Origin: Mesobacillus maritimus
GTDB taxonomy: Bacteria; Bacillota; Bacilli; Bacillales; Cytobacillaceae
DNA length: 64,000 bases
NCBI RefSeq assembly: GCF_019749255.1
Contig: NZ_JACWFH010000036.1
Location: forward strand, 62,001 to 126,000
Direction: 5' to 3'
In this document: piece after piece, positions 55,432-64,000 of the stretch
How the letters are laid out: each line of letters opens with the position of its first letter
How positions within the stretch are numbered: the first letter of the stretch is position 1
Notes under the pieces: model-generated
What the model saw: only the letters and a program-made list of their open reading frames with translations
Told to the model about the DNA's origin: nothing
Database searches by the model: none
Translations under genes and position numbers: made by a program

Positions 55432-56469
55432 GTGTTCCGAATAAGAGTAAAAAATTTAATTGCTTTATCTATCCTATTGTTTTTTGCGGTAGCTATTGTA
55501 GGTTGCCAGGAGGAAGGAACAACTAATTCTGGTGCTCCTTTCAATGATAAGGAACCAATTGAGTCAACGCTAAATGAAGAAGAGAAAGAAGCAAATGAAC
55601 ACCTGACAATCAATGATTCTGTTGGGGACTTACTGGAGCATCCAGCATTTCAAGGTTTTGAGAAACATATCATGCCATGGAATGACCGTTCCTATGAAAA
55701 AGATATGCCACTTCACAATATTGGTACATTGTTGCCATTTCATAGCCATGTCGATCCAGAAACAGTGGTTGAATCTCTTAACTATATGATAGATAAAGTG
55801 AATAAGAATCAAAAAGTTTTTTATGATTTTTATACTGATGAACAAAAACAACAGGTTAGCTCTAGGAAGGATACAGGACTTTTCTTTTTTAGAGGGAATC
55901 CTGGCGCACCATTGGCTATTATAAGTCCTGGTGGTGGTTTTTCCTACGTAGGTTCTCTACATGAAGGGTTCCCATACGCTTTAGAGTTAAGCAATCGTGG
56001 ATATAATGCTTTTGTACTAAAGTATCGAGTTGGTGGAGAACAGATCGCTACGGAGGATTTAATTTCAGCAATTTCTTACATTGTAAAAAATGCCGAGGAT
56101 CTTGAAGTTTCTGTTGAGAATTATTCAGTATGGGGAAGCTCTGCTGGTGCAAGAATGGCAGCTAATGCTGGCTCTTTTAATAGGGAAGGATTCATTCGGC
56201 CGAATACCGTAGTTATGGCATATACAGCACATACAGCTTTTACTGAAAATGATCCTCCCACTTTTGTAACTGTAAGCGAGGACGATAGAATTGTAGATAT
56301 TGATGTAGTTGAAAGAAGAGTAGCTAATTTAAGAAATGCTGGGATTGATGTTGAATATATCCCGTTTAAGAAAGCGGGGCATGGGTTTGGACTAGGAATT
56401 GGAACAGATGCTGAGGGGTGGATCAATCAAGCTATTGAGTTCTGGGAAAAACATATGAAGTCAACTTGA
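55432..56469 (+). CDS. Alpha/beta-hydrolase lipoprotein (esterase-like)
   Basis: About 345 residues. The signal peptide has lipobox AIVGCQ. The hydrolase domain shows the oxyanion-hole stretch ISPGGGFSYVGSLHEGFPYA near 163-182, the nucleophile elbow VWGSSAGARMAAN near 231, an Asp in SEDDRIVD near 283 and the His in AGHGFGLG near 315. The start is odd: GTG 55432 abuts GGGAGG, while an ATA at 55441 is correctly spaced. It is co-directional with the flavodoxin lipoprotein and followed by a terminator. Confidence 0.8.
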   Translation: MFRIRVKNLIALSILLFFAVAIVGCQEEGTTNSGAPFNDKEPIESTLNEEEKEANEHLTINDSVGDLLEHPAFQGFEKHIMPWNDRSYEKDMPLHNIGTLLPFHSHVDPETVVESLNYMIDKVNKNQKVFYDFYTDEQKQQVSSRKDTGLFFFRGNPGAPLAIISPGGGFSYVGSLHEGFPYALELSNRGYNAFVLKYRVGGEQIATEDLISAISYIVKNAEDLEVSVENYSVWGSSAGARMAANAGSFNREGFIRPNTVVMAYTAHTAFTENDPPTFVTVSEDDRIVDIDVVERRVANLRNAGIDVEYIPFKKAGHGFGLGIGTDAEGWINQAIEFWEKHMKST

Positions 56470-56511
56470 TATAAGTCTACTATATTTAATGAGATGATCT
56501 TTAATTGAACG

Positions 56512-56562
56512 GGTACTTCCAATTGTCTTTTTGTTATTACAATTGGAGGTGCCTTTTTTGGA
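56512..56562 (+). terminator. Terminator after the first hydrolase gene
   Basis: GGTACTTCCAATTGT (56512-56526) pairs with ACAATTGGAGGTGCC (56539-56553), followed by six T. The AACGGGT just before it recalls the second repeat motif. Confidence 0.8.
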
Positions 56563-56644
56563 GGATTAAGTATAGATTGCTGTTATCTAAGAAGTAAATG
56601 AGTAGTAGAAAAGGGGAATTTTCAGAAGGAGTTGATCCTGAAAA

Positions 56645-57631
56645 ATGAAATTAATGACCATTTTAACATCTCTAGTTGTTGCTTTTACTCTTGCTGCTTG
56701 TAGCAATAATGGATCCCAACCATCAGCAGATGAGCAACCTTCCTCTTCTATGGAAGCTCCAGTAGAAAGGGAGCTGGGGACGGAAAGCTCAGAGCAAACC
56801 GCACCTGTTGGGGCTATGTCGAATACGGTGGCAACGATGATGCCGGACTCGCAGCAACAACAGACTATCTACTTGTGGGAAGAAGGAAATATGCCGTCGG
56901 TCACAGAATACACGGAGAATACGGGCAACTATGCAGATGACCCGGATTTCCGTCCCAATCTCATTACAGTCCCTGTGCCATCAGGGACGGAAATTAAAGG
57001 CGCTGTGCTAATCAATTCAGGCGGTGGATTCCGATTTCGCGGTAATCAGAACGAAGGGTTCCCTGTGGCGGAAGAATTGAGCAAGCTGGGTTACCAGAGT
57101 TTCATTGTCAATTACCGCCTGCGGCCCTATAACCAGGAAGAGGGAGCGTTAGATCTGGCTCGCGCGGTACGATTTGTCCGCGCCCATGCCGAAGAATTTG
57201 GAATTGATGAGAATAACATTGCCGTGCTGGGCTTTTCGGCAGGTGGTATTTTGGGTGGAGAGATGCTCCTGAATTTTGATGGCGATGTGAATGGCACCGC
57301 TCTTGACCCCAACTATGAGCCTGATGAATTGGACCGGGTATCCGCTGACACCAGCGCAGCTGGAATGATATATTCCTTCTATGGCAGACTGAGTGTCGCT
57401 TCCACTGATGTAGAGAAATTCAAGGCTTCGGATTTGCCGCCTACTTATTTTTCTTATGGAACTGAGGATCCTTTCGTGGGCGAATTTGAAGAATGTATAG
57501 AGGCATTACAACAGGCCGATGTTCCGGTGGAATCCTATGTTTTGGAGGGAATGCCCCACGGCTATGGGTCTGGTGGCGAATGGATACCCAATTATGACCG
57601 CTGGCTGACAGAAATTTTTGAGGGGATCTAG
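56645..57631 (+). CDS. Alpha/beta-hydrolase lipoprotein, G+C-rich
   Basis: 328 residues. Signal peptide with lipobox LAACS (Cys 19). The hydrolase motifs are LINSGGGFRFRGNQNEGFPV near 124 (oxyanion hole), VLGFSAGGILGG near 198 (nucleophile), an Asp in GTEDPFVGE near 277 and the His in GMPHGYGSG near 308. It is related in layout to the preceding hydrolase but not a recent copy. From about base 56760 the codons end far more often in G or C than in adjacent genes, which suggests transfer from another organism. Confidence 0.85.
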   Translation: MKLMTILTSLVVAFTLAACSNNGSQPSADEQPSSSMEAPVERELGTESSEQTAPVGAMSNTVATMMPDSQQQQTIYLWEEGNMPSVTEYTENTGNYADDPDFRPNLITVPVPSGTEIKGAVLINSGGGFRFRGNQNEGFPVAEELSKLGYQSFIVNYRLRPYNQEEGALDLARAVRFVRAHAEEFGIDENNIAVLGFSAGGILGGEMLLNFDGDVNGTALDPNYEPDELDRVSADTSAAGMIYSFYGRLSVASTDVEKFKASDLPPTYFSYGTEDPFVGEFEECIEALQQADVPVESYVLEGMPHGYGSGGEWIPNYDRWLTEIFEGI

Positions 57632-57694
57632 ATAGTTTGGTTACAAGAAAAAAGATCAGATTAAAAAATGTTAGTAAAAAGGAATGATACAAAA

Positions 57695-58057
57695 ATGGAA
57701 CAAACAATTATGGAGATTTCAAAGAATAAATGGGACTGGATGATCGAGAGACAACTAGACGACTTAAGTGGTCTTTTTCACGAAAAAGCCGTTTTCGTGC
57801 ATATGGGGGCTACATTGTCTAAAAACGAGGAAATAGATGTAATAAAAAACGGTTCTATCGTTTATAAGCATGTAGATATTCAAGAAACATCCGTTCAACT
57901 AATTGATAAAACTGCTATTCTTCTAAATAAAGTATGCCTGGTAGCTGTTGTTGGGGGCAATGAAGTGACGAATCTATTTGTGGTTACAGAGGTATATGTG
58001 CAGGAGGATCAATGGAAATTGGCATCAATGTCTTTCACAAAGCTTTTAGCACCATAA
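57695..58057 (+). CDS. NTF2-like/DUF4440-type protein
   Basis: 120 residues from ATG 57695, with AAAAGGAATG nine bases upstream; ATG 57668 is an alternative. Sequence EISKNKWDWMIERQLDDLSG and LFHEKAVFVHMG, with later beta strands (LFVVTEVYVQEDQWKLASMS), fits the cone-shaped NTF2/SnoaL fold often found next to oxidoreductases in AraC-controlled blocks. It is the last gene of the 50.8-58.0 kb block. Its ligand is unknown. Confidence 0.8.
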   Translation: MEQTIMEISKNKWDWMIERQLDDLSGLFHEKAVFVHMGATLSKNEEIDVIKNGSIVYKHVDIQETSVQLIDKTAILLNKVCLVAVVGGNEVTNLFVVTEVYVQEDQWKLASMSFTKLLAP

Positions 58058-58103
58058 AGTCGTTGAAATTCTAAAATCTGTTCGTAAGCAAAGAAAACAA
58101 ATC

Positions 58104-58266
58104 CGTTAGATGCACAGATTTAGGTAAATATATAAAAAGAAGAAATGACAATTGTGAAGCCTTGATGGTTACAGAGAGAAAACCTTATAGAAGATTATCA
58201 AAACGAGGAATGACGTTCAAAGTGATCGTCTTTTCATATTTGACTCTTACTGTGCAACAACAAATT
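58104..58266 (+). mobile_element. Integrase-linked repeat, copy E: integrase gene fragment plus right end
   Basis: 58104-58212 is nearly identical to 62915-63005 within the integrase pseudogene (YIKRRNDNCEALMVTERKPY region). It then jumps at 58213 to GATCGTCTTTTCATATTTGA and the right end CTTACTGTGCAACAACAAAT (58247-58266). The element has lost its left end and most of the gene. A TTTATGAAAGAATGTACTTA segment, part of the second repeat motif, follows. The remaining bases of 58058-58412 show no gene. Confidence 0.75.
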
Positions 58267-58412
58267 TCTTTTATGAAAGAATGTACTTAAGTTTTAAAGG
58301 AGCAGGAATGTGCAACAAACATAAAGAAATTAAACCTAATAATTAAATAGGTTCGAAAACTTTTGCGTATATTTCAGACTAATGAATTGAACCGTTTAAA
58401 GAGGGGTTAATT

Positions 58413-59969
58413 ATGGACATAGATTTTAAGCGATTAACTCAAATTTCAGATGTTAACGAATGGAAAGCTACATATCATACTGCAATTAAAAAATTGGACG
58501 AAATATCCCAAGAAGAAGAGCGTATTTATTATCTTATGTACTCACAAGAGCAAGAAAGTCAAAGGATCGATGAAATTCAAAAGATTAAACACGAACTAAT
58601 GACAAATAAAGAACTTATACATACCTTTTCTACTTGGAAAGAAATATTAAGTGATGATCCCATTTGGTGTAGAAGAATTGATGTATTTTTATCAAGGATG
58701 AAGCAAGAAGCAATTGATAGTCATCCAGAAATAGTAAGTGTGCAACAATCTTTGCAAAAAAAACTACTGGAAAGTACGTTTGAGGTCAATGGAAAAAAGT
58801 ATAATTTGGGCACTGTCCACTCAAATGTTATGGACAATCCGGATCGAGAACTTCGTAAAAGACTATTTCTTGAATCCAAAAGAATAGGACGAGAAAATGA
58901 AGATTTATACAGAACGCTTATCCATAAAAGAAACCAACTAGCTCAGGATATCGGATATGAAAACTATTATTCCTTCAAATGTAGCCTAAAAGAAATTGAT
59001 ATAGACAAGTATTTAGATGAAATGAGTGGCTTACTAGAAAAATTAGAGAATTCTGCTACCTACTGGAGTAATCGAATAAATGAAAAATTTGGATGGGAGC
59101 AAATGTATTTTTACGATCAATATTTTACCACTTTTAATTTTCATAGGTTTCAAGGTAGTAATTTTTCCTCTGAACGACTAAAAGAAGTGTTAAGTGATGC
59201 AGTAAGAAGTATCGGAGTACAATTACAGAGCATTCCTGTTACGATTGAAACTTTGGAAATTCCTTATGGTGGTTTTGCCATTAACATAAACCCAAATGAT
59301 CTCAAACTAGTAGTAAATAAACGAGATGCATATTCTTTATTTTTGTCTGGAATTCATGAGATGGGACACATATTGGACGGTCACTATGGCTCATTTGAAT
59401 ATCCAGAACTCTATCGTTTTTATTCAAGCATAGCTGCTGAATCTTTTGCTGAATTATTTCAAACTATTGTAACGGAGGAAGAGTTTTTAAAAAGAAATTT
59501 TGAACTAACAGCTGAAGTATTATCACAAATAAAAGAAGTGAATATGTTAACTGATTTTAAGATGGTTCAAATCAATCACTATTATAGCCTAGTTGAATAT
59601 GAGTTATATAAAAATCCTGAAAGAAGCTTCCAGGAGATAGCAGACGAATGCTATAAAGTTGTGTTTGGGTATGAGGGTGAAACCATTCATCCTGGCAGTG
59701 AGATGTTTTATATAGAAAATCCAGCATTTTTTCAGGATTACAACTTTGCGTTAGCAATTAGAGATATGATTAGGGGGAAATTTAAAATAAAGAGTCTATA
59801 TAAAAATCGAGAAGTTTTCCGTGAGCTACTTGAAAAATACATTGAACCGAATCAGCTTTACTCTTGGCAGGATAGGGTAAGGCGAATCTGTGATGAGGAC
59901 TTTACTTTTTCCTATTTGGCTGAAACATTAGGCAATGTAGCTGCGCAGTACAACGATACTGATAACTAA
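58413..59969 (+). CDS. M3-family oligoendopeptidase (PepF-like)
   Basis: 518 residues, shorter than typical PepF (about 600). The zinc motif is HEMGH in SGIHEMGHILDGH near 314-326, with the third ligand glutamate in IAAESFAELFQ near 339-349. M3 peptidases cut short peptides in the cytoplasm. AAAGAGGGGTTAATT precedes the ATG. The final nine residues (AAQYNDTDN) and the stop codon are encoded by the left end of repeat copy D, so the native C-terminus has been replaced. Confidence 0.88.
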   Translation: MDIDFKRLTQISDVNEWKATYHTAIKKLDEISQEEERIYYLMYSQEQESQRIDEIQKIKHELMTNKELIHTFSTWKEILSDDPIWCRRIDVFLSRMKQEAIDSHPEIVSVQQSLQKKLLESTFEVNGKKYNLGTVHSNVMDNPDRELRKRLFLESKRIGRENEDLYRTLIHKRNQLAQDIGYENYYSFKCSLKEIDIDKYLDEMSGLLEKLENSATYWSNRINEKFGWEQMYFYDQYFTTFNFHRFQGSNFSSERLKEVLSDAVRSIGVQLQSIPVTIETLEIPYGGFAININPNDLKLVVNKRDAYSLFLSGIHEMGHILDGHYGSFEYPELYRFYSSIAAESFAELFQTIVTEEEFLKRNFELTAEVLSQIKEVNMLTDFKMVQINHYYSLVEYELYKNPERSFQEIADECYKVVFGYEGETIHPGSEMFYIENPAFFQDYNFALAIRDMIRGKFKIKSLYKNREVFRELLEKYIEPNQLYSWQDRVRRICDEDFTFSYLAETLGNVAAQYNDTDN

Positions 59970-60048
59970 ATAAAATTCAGTTAAGACGATCACTTTTTTA
60001 GGGTGATCGTTTTTCGTATTTGACTTTATACTGCGCAGCAAATAGATC
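59934..60048. repeat. Integrase-linked repeat, copy D (115 bp, best preserved)
   Basis: The ends GCTGCGCAGTA (59940-59950) and TACTGCGCAGC (60029-60039) are perfect inverted repeats, and the right end continues AAATAGATC. The left end continues CAACGATACTG. The inner GACGATCAC/GTGATCGT hairpin with TTTTT is a working terminator for the peptidase gene. Confidence 0.75.
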
Positions 60049-60110
60049 TTGGTAAGAAAAACCTTTGATAATTGGAATGGAATGATTTCTGTGTTAAATA
60101 ACTTCAAATG

Positions 60111-60146
60111 GATGCTTTTCCAAAATAACTGGAAGGCATCTTTTTT
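60111..60146 (+). terminator. Hairpin in the gap after repeat D
   Basis: GATGCTTTTCC pairs with GGAAGGCATC, then six T. No gene is seen in 60049-60268. Confidence 0.65.
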
Positions 60147-60268
60147 GCGTTACAAAAAAACTAACTTGTTTACGATTTACCGCAAGATTTGGAAAGTTTC
60201 TTTACACTTATGATGGTATCCTTCTTATTAAAATAACAAGTTTATTAACATATTTAGGTAGTTAGACA

Positions 60269-61137
60269 CTAATCAACGTCGTCACTGGAGAGTTTTTTGA
60301 TTGGTACGAATATTTGATAGGAAGAGTCAAGGTTATGAATATTCTCAAACACTTGAATAAGTTCAATATCGGATTCCTCTGTTTCTTGTTTCGAAATCTT
60401 TAAAAATCTTGAAAAGTCAGTAATAAAGACGTCTCCTATATCTAGTAGGTCACCAAAATATTTAAACTTAGCAGAAAAGAATGGTTGAACATCTACTGTG
60501 AAATAATTTGGTTTATTGATTTTTAGATTTTGTGGAATCCCGACTAGAGCCTTAACTTAGTTGAATTTGGTTGGCAATTGGAATAGATGATATAACAAGG
60601 ACTACTGATTGTTTCATCAATGCTATTTACGAGCATTCTCGAATAAGATCGAATCTTTTCTTTAAAATCACTTCTTGCTAAATCAACTTCAAATGCTACC
60701 CCACTTATTCGAGTTGTTTTAAAATTTGTTAGTGTAAAATCGGCAACGATATCCCCATTGATGTTTTTAATTGGCCTTTTAATTACTGGAGGAATGTCTT
60801 CTAGGGCTATGGTCCTTCCATTTTTTCTTAGATAGCTTGGGGCGATACCATATTGGCTTTTAAAAGCGCGGGTGAAGGATGATGGAGTTCCAAAGTTTAG
60901 TTGATACGCAATTTCTGTTAATGATAAGTTTTCGTTTTGAATGTATTGAACAGATGCATTTAATCTTCTTGATAAAGTGTATTGGTTTAATGAACAGCCC
61001 ATTATTGCAGAAAAAAGTCTATGAAAATAGTATTTAGACATATTGAAGGAATTTGAAACAGACTCCAATGATAATGGTTGTTGCAAATTGTTTTCAATAT
61101 ACAATAAAGATTTTTCAATTACTTCATAATGCTCCAT
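60269..61137 (-). pseudogene. AraC-family regulator with GyrI-like domain, frameshifted
   Basis: From ATG 61137 (AGGTGACG upstream) the frame gives a complete AraC double helix-turn-helix: LESVSNSFNMSKYYFHRLFS and LTEIAYQLNFGTPSSFTRAF. A GyrI-like effector domain then starts (FKTTRISGVAFEVDLARSDF) but hits a stop at 60544-60546. The next frame continues the domain without a break, VKALVGIPQNLKINKPNYFT to a stop at 60269-60271. One missing A near 60555 explains the shift. The DNA-binding part is intact, so a truncated protein may still be made. It is divergent from the membrane-protein gene. Confidence 0.75.
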
Positions 61138-61274
61138 CTCGTCACCTAATTTCAAATATTTATTCAACTCTTGCATATCTAACTTACAATAAGAAGTTTG
61201 ATTCTGCAATAACTAGGTCGTTGATAAAATTTGTATTTATTTTAAGAGTAAAAATAAAAATTGGAGGGAATCAC

Positions 61275-61940
61275 ATGAATAATAAGAATGAAAAAAAGCG
61301 AAGAATTACGAGAAAGAGTTTAATGCGGTGGGCAGGTCTGTTTGCAATATTGGCAGGGATTTTATATATATGTATTCAGTTTTTTCACCCAGAGGATCAT
61401 ATATCTTCTGTTAGCACAAGCTTATGGGTCGTCATTGCATGTACTACCAGCATTATGTCTCTTTTCAGTTTGATAGGAATTACAGGAATCTATACGAGAC
61501 AAGCGGAAGAAGCAGACTGGCTTGGGCTGATTGGTTTTATTTTATTTAGTCTATTTTGGTTAATTTCTATGAATTTTAGTTTTAACGAGGCTTTTGTTTT
61601 ACCGTTGCTTACAACTGCTGCTCCGAAGTTTGTAGAGGGAATAGTAGGGATCTTTGGTGGAACCACAAGCACAGTTAATCTTGGTATTTTCCCACTATTA
61701 GCACCAATTGCGGCGATTCTGTATTCTCTTGGTGGACTCTTGTTTGGAATCGCAACTTTTCGTGCGAGAATCTTCCCACGCATGGCAGGTGCTTTACTTT
61801 CCTTCGCAGCCGTGGTCACCTTTGCTGCCGCTGTAATTCCTCATCCATTCGATAGGATATTGGCAGTACCGATGGGATTGGCTCTTATTTGGTTGGGGTA
61901 TGCTCTTTGGTCAGAACGTAGGAGAATCAGTGCTGATTGA
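61275..61940 (+). CDS. Six-helix membrane protein of unknown function
   Basis: 221 residues from ATG 61275, with TTGGAGGGAATCAC upstream. A basic N-terminus (NEKKRRITRKSLMRW) is followed by six hydrophobic segments (about 18-36, 50-70, 85-105, 140-160, 170-190, 195-212). It resembles uncharacterised membrane proteins with an adjacent regulator; I cannot name the family with confidence. The frameshifted AraC gene is divergent, 137 bases away, and was probably its regulator. The integrase element starts 110 bases after the stop. Confidence 0.7.
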   Translation: MNNKNEKKRRITRKSLMRWAGLFAILAGILYICIQFFHPEDHISSVSTSLWVVIACTTSIMSLFSLIGITGIYTRQAEEADWLGLIGFILFSLFWLISMNFSFNEAFVLPLLTTAAPKFVEGIVGIFGGTTSTVNLGIFPLLAPIAAILYSLGGLLFGIATFRARIFPRMAGALLSFAAVVTFAAAVIPHPFDRILAVPMGLALIWLGYALWSERRRISAD

Positions 61941-62051
61941 TTTTTATATCTTCTCTTACTTAACCTATTTTATCATTACAAAAAATAAAAATTTAGATTT
62001 AAAGAAGACTATTAAAGTAACGGGTTTTAGTTGACCTGTCATTTAAAACAG

Positions 62052-63266
62052 GATCATTTGCTGCGTAGTACAACGATACTAGCTATACACAACCATTAGT
62101 AGACGATTACCCAAAAAGTAATCGTCTCTTTCTTATTCATAGGATTAAAAAGCGCTTCATACTCTCTCTGTTGGTATTTTTGCTGTTTGTATAGATAATC
62201 CTTAGTTACTAATAAGAACTAAGGGGAGTTGATTATTATGAATCTAGGTGAGCAAATATTATCAGATTTAGTGGTAGCGTTAATAGAGTTATAACCAAAT
62301 ATCGAAGTGGAAACCACAAAGAATAAATTATCTACTGTTCTATCAGAGTATTATATTCAAAGAGTTGAGTTAGGTGAGGTACATCCTGACCTTGAGGATA
62401 AAATACAATTGTTCATCTCGGCATAAAAACTAGAAGGTTTAAGTTCAATTACTCTAGACAACTACCTTATGGAATTAAGTATGTTTGCTGAAATTGTAAA
62501 AAAGAAGGCTGAGGACATAGTTACAGCAGATGTTCGTATGTATTTAAGTCAAGATGGGACCTTAAAAATGAGCACAATTAGAAAGAAACTATCTGTTTTA
62601 AAGAGTTTTTTTAGTTGGTTAGCTTCAGAAGAATATATTAAGCGTGATCCAACTACCAAATTAAAAGCTCCAAAAGATGAATACCGACTTCCCAAATCAT
62701 TATCAATCGAAGAACTTGAAATGTTAAGAGAATCCTGCGATACAGTCAGGCAGCGTGCTTTTCTAGCAATCTTGTATGCAACTGGTTGTAGATTGTCAGA
62801 AGTTCATGGATTAGATAAAGCTGATATTAATTTACAAAATATGAGCACATTAGTTATTGGTAAAGGTGATAAACGAAGGGAAGTCTATTTTTCGATTAGA
62901 GCTATGTATCATTTAGGTAAATATATAAAAGGAAGAAATGACAATTGTGAAGCTTTGATGGTTACAGAGAGAAAACCTTATAGAAGATTATCTAAACGAG
63001 GAATACAAAGAGAAATAGATATAATCGCTCAAAAAGCAGGTTTACAACACAAAGTAAGTCCCCATGTTTTAAGACACACTTTTGCTACTTTAACCTTAAA
63101 ATAATGGTGCTGAATTGGTCGCGATTCAAGAACTCTTAGGACATAGTTCACCAGATACGACACTTAGATATGCAAAGATTACTCATGAGCGAAAGCGAGA
63201 GCAGCATAAAAAGTATTTGATTCAATAAGTTGTTGTTCATTTGACTCATACTGCGCGGCAAATGTC
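62052..63266 (+). mobile_element. Tyrosine-recombinase element with inverted ends (copy F)
   Basis: Left end GATCATTTGCTGCGTAGTA (62052-62070) continues CAACGATACTA, then a terminator hairpin (AGACGATTAC/GTAATCGTCT, about 62098-62130). The integrase gene occupies 62238-63228. The right end is TTTGACTCATACTGCGCGGC then AAATGTC (to 63266). The ~100-bp copies A, B and D have the same left end, hairpin and right end without the gene. About 300 bases before the gene and 140 after it contain nothing else. Confidence 0.7.
62238..63228 (+). pseudogene. Tyrosine recombinase (integrase), broken by two stops and a frameshift
   Basis: ATG 62238 (AGGGGAGTTGATT upstream) opens a frame of about 330 codons. 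In-frame TAA codons occur at 62292 and 62424, both possible CAA-to-TAA changes. The core-binding domain (SMFAEIVKKKAEDIVTADVR, TIRKKLSVLKSFFSWLASEE) and catalytic domain follow: box I arginine in YATGCRLSEVHGL, then HVLRHTFATLTLK. There a base is lost near 63100, and the next frame reads ELVAIQELLGHSSPDTTLRY with the tyrosine. It would be a XerC/D-sized enzyme when intact. Confidence 0.85.
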
Positions 63267-63369
63267 TTTTTTTAGGGGAATTTTGAAATGATGTTAGGCT
63301 GTCGAGAGTAACGACAGCCGGGTTGTTCCGAAAAAAACAATAGTACATAGTTTATTGTCTAAATAAATA

Positions 63370-63999
63370 TTACCAAGGTTGACTTGTTGGGCCAATTGTA
63401 AATTCGTTAATATTCGTATCTTCTGGTTGATCAATCGCAAACGCCACAACATTGGCAACTCGATCAGGTGTAATCCCAAATTGCTCGTACAGCGCAGTCA
63501 TACCTTCTCCCGTATTCTTATCAGTTATCGTATCCAACAATTCCGTGTTGATTGCTGCTGGATAGATCGTCGCGGTACGAATGTTGGTACCTTCTTGGGC
63601 AGATTCCATACGCAAAACTTTCATTAAGTCACGAACAGCCCACTTTGTTGCTCCATAAACTGCACCACCTGGGTAAGCTTTAAGTCCAGCTACTGATGAA
63701 GTTGTGATGATATGTCCAGACTTTTGGGAAATAAATGTTGGCAACACTGCTGCGATACCATTCAATACCCCTTTAATATTAACGTCAACCATGTTGTTCC
63801 ACTCGTCAGTTTTCAATGCAGAGAGTGGTGAATTTGGCATTATTCCAGCGTTCAAGAAGATTATATCGACACCACCAAAAGTGTCTTTCGCTAGTTGTAC
63901 AAGCTGCTGATTGTCCTCAGGATTCACAACGTCCGTGACTCGATAAACCGCTTGACCACCATTGGACTTAATTTCATCCGCTAATTCTTTTAAACGATC
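63370..63999 (-). CDS. Short-chain dehydrogenase/reductase, N-terminus beyond right edge
   Basis: About 209 residues are present; the frame stays open to the window edge. Classical SDR features: FLNAGIMPNSPLSAL (NAG motif), DVNIKGVLNGIAAVL, IITTSSVAGLKAYPGGAVYG with the catalytic Ser, and YGATKWAVRDLMKVLRMES with Tyr and Lys of YxxxK. The glycine-rich cofactor loop lies outside. TIYPAAINTELL and DTNINEFTIGPTSQ at the end are typical of NADP-dependent family members. Substrate unknown. Confidence 0.88.
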   Translation of the reverse strand, partial: DRLKELADEIKSNGGQAVYRVTDVVNPEDNQQLVQLAKDTFGGVDIIFLNAGIMPNSPLSALKTDEWNNMVDVNIKGVLNGIAAVLPTFISQKSGHIITTSSVAGLKAYPGGAVYGATKWAVRDLMKVLRMESAQEGTNIRTATIYPAAINTELLDTITDKNTGEGMTALYEQFGITPDRVANVVAFAIDQPEDTNINEFTIGPTSQPW

Positions 64000-64000
64000 T

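Noticed and set aside
62292-62426. Two in-frame TAA codons as recoded glutamine
   Set aside because: A frameshift near 63100 also breaks the gene, and no other gene in the window shows internal TAA.

Overview
The window is low-GC DNA from a Bacillus-type Firmicute (family Bacillaceae is my inference). Genes have strong AAGGAGG-like ribosome binding sites, GTG/TTG starts and short T-tailed terminators. The regulator families (PadR, HxlR, MarR, Lrp, LysR, AraC), lipoprotein signal peptides and a sortase/LPNTA pair also fit. The first gene on the left and the last gene on the right run off the window. I saw no rRNA, tRNA or CRISPR array.

Layout. 1-3.6 kb: a TRAP dicarboxylate-type transporter in the order dctP-dctM-dctQ plus a medium-chain oxidoreductase. 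3.7-5.6 kb: decayed DNA including a relic DnaB-type helicase. 5.9-28.2 kb: a defence island. It has (i) an XRE regulator overlapping an HNH nuclease that looks like a modification-dependent restriction enzyme; (ii) dptF-dptG-dptH, the phosphorothioation-dependent restriction genes, with no dnd/dpt modification genes in the window; (iii) broken tyrosine recombinase and SIR2 genes; (iv) a Sau3AI-like GATC restriction enzyme and its cytosine methyltransferase, separated by three helicase/AddB-like genes. 28.8-38.9 kb: a class D sortase with its LPNTA substrate, NUDIX, oxidoreductase, PadR, P450, an MFS exporter and several relics.

39-64 kb: many small regulator-plus-enzyme or regulator-plus-exporter modules, often divergent and with visible palindromic operators. 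Between the modules lie copies of a short repeat with ~20-bp inverted ends (GATCTATTTGCTGCGCAGTA). One copy, at 62.05-63.27 kb, encloses a broken tyrosine recombinase gene. The ~100-bp copies look like deletion derivatives of it. A second motif (TACTTAAAgTAACGGGTGC) often lies close by. The 49.7-58.1 kb part is a coherent block: AraC regulator, two aldo/keto reductases, and a set of exported redox or hydrolase lipoproteins.

Most worth following up: the nuclease-less AddAB-like trio inside a Sau3AI-type restriction-modification locus, the dptFGH set without modification genes, and the integrase-linked repeat family. Calls rest on reading motifs in translated sequence; no database search was run.
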